The notes beneath the pieces were generated by a model. The model saw only the letters and a list, made by a program, of their open reading frames with translations, made no database searches and was not told the DNA's origin. Source: Rhynchonema sp. JSB1_4 (taxonomy: Eukaryota > Nematoda > Chromadorea > Monhysterida > Xyalidae). From it: a DNA stretch of 64,000 bases. Shown here piece after piece: positions 1 through 12,400 of the stretch. The DNA is taken from the NCBI GenBank assembly GCA_030248065.1, contig JASAMV010002693.1, positions 1-64,000 of the forward strand, given 5' to 3'. A program made the position numbers and the translations under genes. Each line of letters begins with the position of its first letter. The stretch's first letter is position 1.

Positions 1-456
1 CCTGATGTGGGTGCCTGAGCTGCTGAGCACCCTAGATGCTTTTGTTTCGTGGCTGTTTTTTGCTGTTTTAATTTCAGACAGACTGCTTGCAACACAATGA
101 ATTCTCTTGTCGTTGCGTTATTGTTATTGTCGTTATTGTTTATCCGGTGAATTTTATAAAGTTCTTGTTCTGTTGAAATTCTTCGGATTTTGGTTACAGC
201 TGTGCTGGTTGTTCCATCGCGTTAACCGATGTTTCGCGTTATCGCTCAGTTCAGAATTATTCAACGAATTTCAAATTTCCATATTGTTCGGTCAGGCTGT
301 TGTCAATCACAAAGCTGCAAATATGGCGGTCGTGCAAGCTGGTGGGTGATGTGGCTCCGTTTTATCTTTATTTGTTGTACGTCCTGTCCTGGTCCTGTCT
401 AGACATTTGGTACGCGCTCCTCCAGATTTTGTGTTTCATCTTTGTCCACTGCAGCC
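1..456 (+). other. Upstream region of left WASHC5
   Basis: No coding exon is supported here. The short open frames lack similarity to anything I recognise. A polypyrimidine stretch followed by CTGCAG just before 455 could be a splice acceptor two bases before the WASHC5 ATG, so a non-coding 5' exon may lie upstream. Confidence 0.4.
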
Positions 457-3400
457 ATGCAACAAGATCTGCTGGCGAGCAACAATATGTGCGGTCAATG
501 TCTGCTTCGTCTGGTGTCCCGAGGCAATGCGATTGTGGCCGAACTGCTGCGATTGGCTGATCGTGTACCGGATGTGTTTGAAACATCACACCAATTGTTG
601 CCCGACTTTGCCTACTTTCAAATTGTGGACGAATTCGAGAAGAAATTGGATGAGAACGAGGTACGTATGTGAGGAAAACAGAAAAATTTCTATTTTTGCT
701 CTTCCTACTCATTTTTCATATTTTGAGAGCACAAACTTCACGCCCACTTTCAACGCTGCAGGAACTGCTCGAACAGGATGGCTCGTTGCGTGAGACGTAC
801 ATGGACATCGTCACACGATTCTTTGTTGCATTCGAAAGTGTACGAAGTTACGTTGGGGATCTGATGAAGTATGTTGATATCAATATGTTTCTTGCTTTTG
901 CAATGATTTCGTCCGTTAACGTGCGCTCCTTTTTCTAAAGCGAAATGTTTTACGTCCATCAGGACTATAGTGTGTGCAACAGTGGTGTCGTTGAGAAATC
1001 GAAATTTTCCCATACCCAGCCCAATTTTCGGGAAATTTCCCATACATACCCCCAAAAATCAAAAATTTCCCATACCAGGGGGGGGTTTTTCCAAAAACTC
1101 AAAAATTTCCCATACCAGAGGGTGGGGGTTTTGAAAAAAATGACCCCAAAAATCTTCTAAAAGTGCCAAAATTGGTCTAAAAAGTGCTTGAAACAGAGTT
1201 TTCTTGCGGCAGCAAGCAATTTTTGACATTTTCGGACGAAAAAATGGCCAATTTTGGTACTTCTCGGGGTCAAAAAGTCATTTCGTAGGGGTGCTTGTTC
1301 CAAAAGTGAAAAATTTCCCATACCCCATACCCCCGGCCGATTTCCCATACCAGGGGGGGTAACCCCCCCCCCCCCCCCCCCCCCCCAACGACACCACTGG
1401 TGTGCAAGCAATGTTTGGTTTCGTACGCCTTTTCGACGGAACAAAAAAGCGTAGATAATCTCAATAAGCCGTCGATTTATAGGTTTATCGACGACGTTGA
1501 CGAGGGCACGTATCTGCAGCAAAGCCTGGAAACATTGTTCATGGACACAGACGGGAAACAGTTATTGGTGCGTTGCAACGTTGAATTTCGACAGCGTTGC
1601 CATATGGGCGTACGGAAGTGCGAAAAGTTGACCGAAAGCTGCCTTATTCGACTTTCGAGAACGCCCTAGATCGCACTGACACACTGCTAGCATAAAGTGA
1701 CTTGTCCGATAAAAAGGAGATCGTCGCTGGTTGGAGTGGGCCACTGCTGAAGTAGTCGCGGTTGGCGTTTTTCGCCAGCGGACATTTTACAATTGCAACG
1801 AAATAAATTTGTATATCCGGATGCCACTATTCTGGCGGTGCGGGAATCTACTGTACCACCAAAAATGAGGGGTTGTAACATGGATTTTTTTAACCAAATT
1901 TAGTAGCTTTTTAGCTACTAAATTTTTTGAAAAGCTAGTAAATTTTCAAATTTAGTAGCCTAAAAGCTACTAAATTTTGTATTTTGGCCAAAAAAGCTAG
2001 TAAATTGGCATTTCAGCGGCAACAAAGCTACTAAATTTTTGATTTTACTAGCTTCTTGCTACTAGCCCATTTTGAAAAAATAAACCCTGGGTTGTAACCT
2101 ACCTACTGTACCGGCCGAGCTCAGGGGTTCGTTTCGGCCACGAAATTTTTATGCCTAAATATTGATGAAAATGTACTCTGCAACGCTAATTTCGCGCATA
2201 GCGCGCGATATTTCGCCGATTTGGAGTGAAAAATACCGATTTCATACATTTTGAGCCAACGATCGCTACGTACTGTACCACACCTATCTAGCTCTCTCAA
2301 CCACGCTCTCCCAACTACACCACTGCCCGGAGGAGAAATTGGTGCACTAGTGTAGCTTGGTCGGGGAAATTAGTATGTGGGTGGGGACCCCATCTCCCCA
2401 GGAACTACAGCGAACGCAACGCACTATTGCGATTTTCTACCGTTAACCAGTTCCAATAAATTCAGTGTGAAGCCCTGTTCTTGTACGGCGTCCAGCTGAT
2501 GGTGCTGGATCACAAAATCGGTGGCGATGTTCGGGAGCGACTGTTGGTCGCCTATTACAGATACAGGTTCGCTTTGGTAGTGTTTGTTCTTTCGTTGGCT
2601 TTTTACTACTCGTTTGCCAACTGACAGTTCGAAACGCACGGCGCTGCAATCTGAAATCGACGATATTTGCGCGCTACTTCGCAGCACCGGATTTGACGCC
2701 GCCACTGGCAAACGGCCTATGGCTTATCCGGAAAACTATTTCTGGTGGGTGGCTTCTGATTTCTTTTCATGTTTGGCCGGCACGAAGTTCTTCTGCGATG
2801 CGGGTTGCCCCGACACGGTTGATATCGAAGTGTCATCATGTATCATCTGTTATTGGCACACCCAACAGCATTGGAAATTAGAGGGAGTGGTGTCTGTGAG
2901 AGCGCTGGCGATTTGACCGGTTGCTTCGAGATTCAGTGAAATCGGTAATTAACCGAGCGCACATTTCAAAAGTTGCAACATTCCACCATCTAGTTGACGA
3001 AAAATATGGACCATGAATCTGTTTTAATTTTGTTTCTTCAGCCGTGTCCCGCTGAACAATACCTATGTCAGTATGGTGATTGGGCGGTTGCGATCGGACG
3101 AGCTTTATAATCAGGTTGTTTGTGTGCAATTTTCTGAATAATTATGTCGACCTTTTTGTGATTTCTGAAATTTCCAGTCGAAAGCATTTCCCTTGCCCGA
3201 ACACCGCGCAGCAGCGACAGCTACCCAGTCCAGCATGTTGTATGTGTGTTTGTACTTCATGCCCGACATTCTGCACACACAAATGTCGACGATGAGAGAA
3301 ATTGTGGACCGGTATTGGCCGGATAATTGGGTTAGACAAGGTTTGGGCTGGAATTTGTATAATTTTTTATCCGGGCTCATTGCGCTGTTTTTTGCAGACC

Positions 3401-6400
3401 ACAGCGGTGTACCTGGGCTTCACAGTGAACCTAATTGACGCCTGGGAACCCTACAAAGCAGCACGCATTGCGCTCACCAACACGTTGCATGAGGATCATG
3501 TCAAACAAATTGTGTGTGCTTTCATGTCTTGAATTTATGTTCGCTACTTATTCAAGCAAGTGACAGCTCTTCTCAGAGATGAATGAAGTTGCACAATTTT
3601 GAAACATCATCAGGCACAACGTCACGGCGCAGACGTGCACAAAATGCTGTCGGCCTTGACCAATATGTTGAATGAGGGTGTGTTGAATCGTGAACATGCG
3701 CTACTCAAATTCAACCAATTGTTGAATTCTTTGCGGAAAGCAAACGTGACGCTCAGATGGCTGATGATGCAGACCAATGTGCTATCACCTGGTTAGTTCG
3801 TAGTACCTTTTTTTATTTTTATTGGTGATATCTGTCATTCCGTTGACCTTTTTGTCACAGAATCAAAGCTAAACAAGCGCTGTGCCCAATACCATCAACT
3901 GGCACTTGCATCTGCCGGAGTGGAGGAAGTACAAATTTTCGACCTCCTGCTGCGAACATCGCAGTTTGAATTGAAGCTGAAAGAGGTTATGGGTTTCGTA
4001 AATTCTCTGTTTAGTTTTATCGCGCAGAGTTTTCAATGTTTTCGATGTTTTCTTATCTGCAGTTATTCAAAGTGATGTTATCTGAACGAGCATCGTCGAG
4101 CGAACATCTGCGAACGGATGTGTGTGATCGATTGAATGAATTGATAGATGTGTTCTCGGGTGTCAAGCCGTTGACGAGGGTGAAAAAGAATGGTCCGCTC
4201 CATTTCCTTACATTTACCACACAATTCTTTATGCTTCTGCGACAATGTTTTTGAATTATTTAGAAAAGTTGCAACAGTGGTTCGGTACGTTGAAGACGCA
4301 ACTGGAACAAATGGACTTGCAGAATGATCTGGATGGCAGCGGGAGGAAGTTGGTGCACATGTGTACACGGTTGAATGAGGTAATGAAAAGTTCGTTCGGT
4401 CGTTTTTTACACTAATGCTTGGGACAGTTGTTGACCGAGCCGTCGAACCTTTTTCTGGGGCGATTTTATAACGTTTTCATTGAAGACCAAGTCAAACCGG
4501 TACGGTCACTGTTTTGCGAATACTTATGGTTATTTGTTCGCATTTCATTATTGTTCAGCCAAACTACACACAGGTTCGTGACCTGCACAGTCTGGACACG
4601 CATGTCAGCGTGCGACAATTCCTCGGTGAAATCCATGATTTGTTGCAACGACTGTTGCGAACGCTGAACATTCGAGACATTGTGTTCTGGCAGATGCAGA
4701 CCATTGGCGACTTTGCCTATGCCTGGAATGTGGTCGACTTGTTAGTGCTAAATGGCTCGGGACATAACCGTAGGAAGGGCAGCAGAGCATAGTGTTACAC
4801 ATCGTTGGAAAGCACTGCGACAAGACAGCATGTGTCACGCACAAACGTTAAGAGATTCGCTATCTCTTGGCAGAGCGACTTTTCGTTCCAGAAAAAAGTG
4901 AATTTTTTTCACAACTTGGAACGACCGGTGCAGAAGCCCCAAAGTTGAAGGCCAAGTAACACGTGGATAAGATTGCAACAGCTTCTGGATAACTTATCAT
5001 GACAACTTCAGTCGCTCAAAGCATTGCTTCACTCGGTGAGGGTGTGAAACGTTCCAAAAATCTGAACTTAGAATCGCCTTCTGATTTGAATGCACTGTGA
5101 ATCAAAAAAATCCTACCTCTGTAAAATTGTGACCTCTGTAAAAAATGACCTAAAAAGTAACGAGTGGGACGGTGTTTTTGAGACATTCTGTTTGTATATG
5201 TACATAGTATGCATGTATGTGTACTGTGTGTGCATGACCGGTCAATTGCATCATCAGAAAGACCATCAATATCTTGTTGCACAAGCAGTTTGCTCGTGCA
5301 CGAAGCATGAAACGTTGAAGACTCGTGATTTGAATTTGGCGCGCTTTGACTCAGCCGAGCCGAACCAACACAGCCAGGGGCTGACTTCAATTTTAGACAC
5401 AGAAAACGATTAGTAGCACAGCAGGCTGGCAAGGCATGTCATCAACACATCAGGCGAGAAGGTGCATTACACACCTGGCATGTCAAGCAACACATTGTTG
5501 GGCACAGAACAATGAATAAAGATAATTGAGCAATTGTGAGCCCGTCAACGATATACGACAAGCAGTTTGCAATGAAGGACAAACAATGCCACAACACTGA
5601 TCCCAAGGTGTCGTGTGTGCGTGTGTTATGCGAGAGGTGGAATCTCACCCGTGCTGTTTTGATTTTGAATATGGGAAGAGCGAGAGGGCAGAAAAAACAA
5701 CTGTGCACGCAAAACCAGAAGATAATCCGCTATCAGAACAGAACGGGGCACTCTTGCCTCACAGGCCACTCTGTTCTGTTTTGTCCCACAATTGACTTCA
5801 GCTCTCTCTCACTCAGCCCAGCCCTTGCCTTTTCAAGCACGTTTCATTCAGGAAATAGAACATATTGTTTGGCTTTGCTCTCAGAATACTTTCGGTTCAA
5901 AAATACAACCAACCTTTTCCCGCCACCTTCGCATCTTGGAATTTGCTTCCACGTGGCTTGTTCCTCAGCGCACTATTTACGAATTCGATGTGCTTTTTGG
6001 ATTCTTGCGCATTCGCTGACGGCATGCTTGTACCGTATGTACTACATGTATGAAGATGTCCCTACAGTGTGCATCCGCATTTGAAATGGTCAAGTTTGAT
6101 TCTATCAGTCCTCCTGCTGCCAACTCCAGTTTCGTTTTGAAAGAACATTGGTCCGATCGAAAACTGGGTGAGCAGAAATATTCGATAACATTTCCTATGT
6201 ACTGTAAGGTATTATGGTTTCGTTCTGTTCATTCGTATCACGTCATGTGCAGGGTTTTTTTCGAAATTCACCAGGTGCAACTTAGGTGCAACCCCCCATT
6301 TTTTAGGTGCAAGCTGGCCAAAGTAGGTGCAACCCCTATTTTGGACAAAAAAACGCCAATTTTAGGCTTTTTTTGCCAGGTTGTGTGTTCAATACTATTT

Positions 6401-9400
6401 GCGTGCTTTTAGAAGTTCAACAAAGTTGTGAGGCAATGAATGCCTTTTCCTTTAGCAAAAGCAAACTTTTCAGGGAAAGTTCAACATTTTGCAGCACATT
6501 TTGTACTAGTTTCATTATTGAGAACCGATTGAGAAGAAAACGAAACAGTAAAATTTTCATGTCACCATATCCACATTTGGGGGTCACGTACGAATCAATT
6601 ACTTTCGCTGTTCATTTACTGTGTGGGTATCTAATACTGTTGTCATGCTCTGCTCTAGTTCTAGTCAGTGTGGGGGGAGGGGGTCCCCTCTTAAGGTACA
6701 CTAACCGTCGCGACCAAGGCACACTAGTACACTAACCGCCGCACCAGGTACACTAACCGCCGCAATTTTTGCCTAAAATAGGCATTTTTAGCCCAAGATG
6801 GGCATTTTAGGCCTAAAATGGGTAATTTTTAGGTCAATGTTGTCAAAGGTCGCCAAAATACCCTATTTATGGAGATTTTTTTTCCAAAAAAGGGCAAAAA
6901 TAGGTCAAATTTTTTACCTCAAAGGACTTTTTCCTGAATTTTGGTCTTCCCCCCTCCTTCCCCCCACATGGAGGTACACTAACCGCCGCACCGACGAAGT
7001 GGGTAGGTTCACTAACCGCCTCGCCGGACCAGGAACTACACCGATCCTAGTACAGCATGTATTTGTTTTGAATCTTATCACCAGCACACCAGGTACTAAC
7101 TGTGTACGAAATCAATCAATCAGATCAATATTTTTTGTCGATGTCGACCAAATGCTTCGATGGAATTTATTGGAAGGAATGAAAAGCCGCGCTGCGCTTT
7201 TTTTTGTTTCTAGGCTTTCCAACCTTAAAAGATGCTGTATAAATGCTAAATTAAGCAAATAAGGGCCCAAAATTTTAGGTGCAACCTTGCACCTAACCCT
7301 GAATTTTTAGGTGCAATTCTGATTTTTTAGGTGCAAATTGCACCTAAAAAGTGTCTAAAAAAACTATGGGTGCCATGCACGAACAAGCTAATGAAAGATC
7401 ACCGGCACGACATTTGGTGTGATTCACTTGTCAATCTGAGCGGCATGCATGCATGTGTTTGGCCATGTTTGCAACTGTCTTTTGCTTGTGTGTGCTGTCC
7501 CATGCATATCAATTACTTACCTGCGCAATGTTTTACTCTTCATTTGCCACTATCATTCGTTGCTCATGCGAACACAGTATCCGATTGTGTTCCTCAACGC
7601 GCAGCACCATTGAACAACCGTCAATTTTTTGACATGCATCATCGATAGATGCGCTCCAATCAGGGTTTGCGCTCAGTTCTGATATCCCCAAATTCAGTGG
7701 TTCTTGTTTGCCTTTCTTTCCAATTTACACACCATTCAAAATTGGTTCAAACACGGAGCGACTGAATTATCAACAACAGTACTTTTGTAAACCTGTTCAT
7801 GTGGCTATCGCGAAGGTTTTTACATTTTGCATCGTATGTTTGTTCAGAAACAAAGTGTAGCGCATTAGTGTTGATGTTGCAGTACAAGTTAGTGTTGATG
7901 TGCAGTTGTCACGAGCTGATTGATTCTAAGCGCACACAAAAGACTGCTTTGCTGATCAGAAATGCAACTGCTTCTCGCTATGAATTATGTAGCGTGTCTT
8001 CGGTTGCCCGTATCGACCTGTTTTCATAGATGAGGCACCAGGTCATCGTCCGTGCGATGCACCAGATGGCTCAAAAACACACGAGCCAGGCACTTTATGC
8101 GGTTTCATGAAACAAAAATTATTCCCACAGGTCCAATGTCATCACACTGAACGAGACAGCACCCAGGAACATGCCACCGCATGTAGCCTGGCAAGCTCCC
8201 AGGGGCATGCCACCGCATGCTTCCGGGTTGGAGCACAGCACCCAGGAACATGCCACCGCATGTAGCCTGGCAAGCTCCCAGGGGCATGCCACCGCATGCT
8301 ACCGGGTTGGAGTACAGCACCCAGGAACATGCCACCGCATGTAGCCTGGCAAGCTCCCAGGGGCATGCCACCGCATGCTACCGGGTTGGAGCACGAGGGT
8401 GACATTCGGGAATTCAACCAGGCGACACTTATCGGTGAGATAGTAGTTAGTTTTTCATTCTTTTTATTCGGTTGCATTTCTGATCAGCGCAGTGCTGCAA
8501 ATTAGTGTGTGTGCAAAGTGATCAAGTAGAAGATTACACCCAAATATCTGTGTGCCAATGTAATGCACGTCCGTCTTCATTTACATCCTGTTTCAGCGGT
8601 TTGTCATTACAGAGGCTTGTGTGGCACTCGTAAAATTGAATGTGTGGTTGTAAATGGCTGGTGCTTTAATGCGCATAATTACATGAAATGAACTATGTAG
8701 TTGATGATCATGTTGCATGCAGTATTTGCATGAGTTGCGTCTCTTGAATCCGATCCCTTTGAATCCTTGGTAGTTTGCTAAACCCGAATCTATACTCGTA
8801 GCGAATGTGCCTAATAACGAGTGTCGACTGTAATAAGACCAAAATTACTTGCCATAAAGGGCGCTCTTCAATATCAGACCAACTTCACTGTTAATAGCGG
8901 TGAGCAAAGATTGTCCAGTTTTGGGGTCACCGGCGAGCATCCCATGCTCTAGCGCCGTCCAATTGCCATGAGTATCTTGGTCCTCCTAGAATTTTCGGGT
9001 TGCTTTTTACTTTTCCGCGCCACGAACTTTTTTCACCCGCTGCAACCTGTTGCAGTAGCTGTCACCTCCTCGCGGTGATGGCGATCGAGGTTAAGAGCTA
9101 GCCAAGATCGGCCAAGCACAGCTTCGCAGCACAACACAGAGGTTGCACCACAGTCGGCAACGGACGCCCGCCATCGGGCGCCCGTGTCACCGAAATAGTT
9201 AACACAACAGTCGCCACAGAGTTCCTAACAGTTTAACGGAACGAAGACGGCCTACATGGCCAGAAAGCCGTTGGATGGCCGAACTATGTCCTGGGTGGCC
9301 GAATTTATTAGGGAGGCTGCACGTTTTGACTTGACTTTCGGCACAGTATAGCATAGAAATAGGACACAGTCAGCACACATCACACAAAGAAACGGGGATT

Positions 9401-12400
9401 TGTTCTACACAGAATAATCGTCCCCAAGTTGATGGGCTTGTGTAAAAATCCCTACCATGGGGTTCCCTGCCCACCTATCATCATCACCCGCTGCAAAGGT
9501 TACGGTATTCGGGGGCTGAGTGACAACCTCCCGTAGACTGCCTTTATGACATACCCGTACTATCTCTTACTATGGACAAGAAACGGTCAAAATTCCGAAA
9601 TCGCACACGGTGACGTGACGGTTCATTCCAGAATCCTTCAAAAAAGCAATTTTTTAGCATCTGCTATTAAGCGTAAGAATTTATTGGGGCTTGTCATGTA
9701 TCGTTCGAAAGCTATCCCCGAGATACATTGTTTGGTGCTATCACTTTTGCAATAGCTCTTAACAATAAGCATTTATGCTGAATAGCATATTCAGATTTGT
9801 GTGGCTGCTGCCTCGAGAGATCTGTAGAACTTGGGATCTTCGGACCTTGATACGTTGTTACACCAGACGTTTCTCTCGATTTTTTGTTTCGAATGCAATA
9901 GAATCCGTGGCTTTCATGTGTCACAATTCTGGTGAAGAATGTAACAATCTAGTTTAGTGGCAATTTAACAGATTTTTATACCTGTCACGGAGCTAGCCAT
10001 GAGTTTCAAAATTTAAAAACCTTACTTTTTGGTACTTTCGACCGTGCTCTATTCCCCATTGCATTGTTATTTCTGCAGCGCAAAGTGCGACTTCAAAATT
10101 TAGGGACAATCTTGTGTTCTCGAAAAATATGGCCCATTTGTGGAACGTTTCGCGCCCTCACCGAAGTTGTGATGATAAGTTATACAGAAGCTATTGTAAT
10201 CCAATCCACGTGTTACTTGACCTTCAACTCGAATGGGGTTTCTGCACCGGTTGTTCAAAGTTGTGAAAAAATGCACTTTTTTCTGGAAAGAAATGTCCCT
10301 CTACCAAGAGATAGCGAATCTTCGAGGAGCCTAAAATTAGTGCGTTACAAGGGCTGTCAGGATGCTTTCCAACGGTATATAACAATATGTCCTGCTACCC
10401 TTCCTACGATTATGTCCTGAGCCCTTCATTGGGGTTGGCACTGTATGTTTGGTTTGATAAGAAGGTCGACTCTTTTGATAGCATTGAAGGTATACAGAGG
10501 GTGTAACCTAGTAACCACGGCCATCGGTTATCGATCACGCCCATCGATGGCTCGTGTAGCAGCATGTGTTTCAATTTGCAGCATAAAGCTTGTAGCACCC
10601 CGTGCCCAATCATATAATTATAAACATGAGACGGGTGACCAAAAACAGGTGACCTGCAGAGAATAGTCAGGTGGCCCGGAGTGTACACCCTACAGCATTG
10701 GAAGCAGAGCAGATGCACCGCCGTTCACTTTGCCCGGCTATTGCTCGAGTTGATAGCAGTCGAGTTTTTAACCGAGCGGACATTGAGTGGAATTGTTTTG
10801 CAATTTGATCGCCGAAGACGTTTCGTGAACATCGAAAGAATTTTTAACGTTTTCTGCCTTCCCTGCCAGATATACGCAACGAATGCAGGAGGGCATCAAA
10901 AGTGAACCGGATATGGCCATCAGACTGCGTGCCACGTTCTTAAAGGTTGGGGGTCTCGAATTTAAAGTATTGTGTAAAGTGCAAATCTCATCCGTAACTT
11001 TATCACGATTGATTTGCAGCTGGCCTCCGGTCTCGATATGCCTTTGATGCGCATCCAGCAGGCCAACAACACGGACATACTTGCATCGGTGTCACAGTTC
11101 TACTCTTATCAATTGGTTCAGTACGTCAGGAAAGTGCTACAAGTGTGTCGGAGCACATTGCTATTCGTCGAGTTTACTTTTCGTTTTGATTTTATGTGTG
11201 CTGAAGTTGTTGCCCACGGTCCTTCATATTAAGGTGATTCCATCGACGGTGTTCTCAATGCTGAATCAAATCATCGAACTACAAGCCAGTCGTATATCTG
11301 ATCTACCGGCCAAACTCGAACGCGAACGGTACAAGGACAGCGCAAAGCTCGATGAACGATATCAGGTGCGTCACATCGTCGTTGTCATGCAGTGTTGTTC
11401 CTGGGGGGAGGGTGGTTCCCCCCAGTGGTCTCGTTGGGGGTTACCCCCCTGGTATGGGGTATGGGAAATCTGCCGAGGGTATGGAGTATGGGAAATTTTT
11501 CACTTTTGGAACAAGCACCCCTAAGAAATGACTTTTTGACCCAAAGTTCCAAAATTAGCCATTTTTCGTCCAAAAATGTCAAAAATCGCTTGCTGCCGCA
11601 AGAAAACTTTGTTTTAAGCACTTTTTAGACCAATTTTGGCACTTTTAGAAGATTTTTGGGGTCATTTTTTTCAAAACCCCCACCCTCGGGTATGGGAAAT
11701 TTTTGAGTTTTCGGAGAAACCCCCCCTAGTATGGGAAATTTTTGATTTTTGGGGGTATGTATGGGAAATTTCCCGAAAATTGGGCTGGCTATGGGAAAAT
11801 TTCGATTTCTCAACGACACCACTGGTCCCCCCTAAAGGTACACTAACCGCCGCCACCAAGGTACACTAGTACACTAACCGCCGCGCCAGGTACACTAACC
11901 GCTTCAATTTTTGCCTAAAATAGGCATTTTTAGGCCTAAAATCAGCATTTTAGGCCTAAAATGGGTGATTTTTAGGTCAATGATGTGAAAAGTCGCCAAA
12001 ATACCCGTTTTATTGAGATTTTTTCCAAAAAGGGACAAAAATCGGTCAAATTTTCTACCTCAAAAAGTGACTTTTTCCTGAATTTGGGTCTTCCCCCACC
12101 CTTCCCCCCTCAGGGAGGTACACTAACCAAGGTTGGGCAAAAAAACGACGGCGTTTTTTCTTAAAAAAACGACGTTTTTAAAAAAAACGTTTGGGTCGTT
12201 TTTCGTTTTCTTTAAATCCTGAATTTCCTTGATTTTCCCTGATTTTTCAGGGAAAGTACCCTGATTTTCAAGGAAAATCAAATTTTTTGTCCCATTGTTT
12301 TCAAAAAAATTTCGACCAATTTTTACTTTGTCGTGATACGTCGATATACGGAGTTTGACTTTCAGTGATGACCCCGGCCAAAGTTGGTCCCGTGATGCGG

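Larger units (their letters stand above)
4750..10425. mobile_element. 5.7-kb segment bounded by ~300-bp inverted repeats, in WASHC5 intron 14
   Basis: The sequence 4,751-5,060, starting GGCTCGGGACATAACCGTAG, returns inverted and diverged at 10,128-10,424. Shared blocks include AGATTCGCTATCTCTTGG, GACCGGTGCAGAA, CAAGTAACACGTGGAT and AACTTATCATGACAACTTC. The layout suggests a large terminal-inverted-repeat transposon, or two inverted copies of a shorter one. I see no transposase or other recognisable protein inside; the interior holds other repeats (6,250-7,301, 8,150-8,400, 9,046-9,484) and otherwise unrecognised sequence. The right arm has the same structure at about 39,077-45,435. Confidence 0.6.

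Noticed and set aside
5536..6084. 182-codon open frame in WASHC5 intron 14
   Set aside because: No recognisable domain and no supporting splice or codon pattern; the mirrored frame in the right arm has a different C-terminus.
6798..7262. 154-codon open frame
   Set aside because: It runs across the end of a mobile element into unrelated sequence and has no domain.
8105..8477. Open frames encoding a repeated Cys/Met/Trp-rich peptide on both strands
   Set aside because: They follow the 79-bp minisatellite. The period is not a multiple of three, so the peptide changes frame, and copy number differs between arms.
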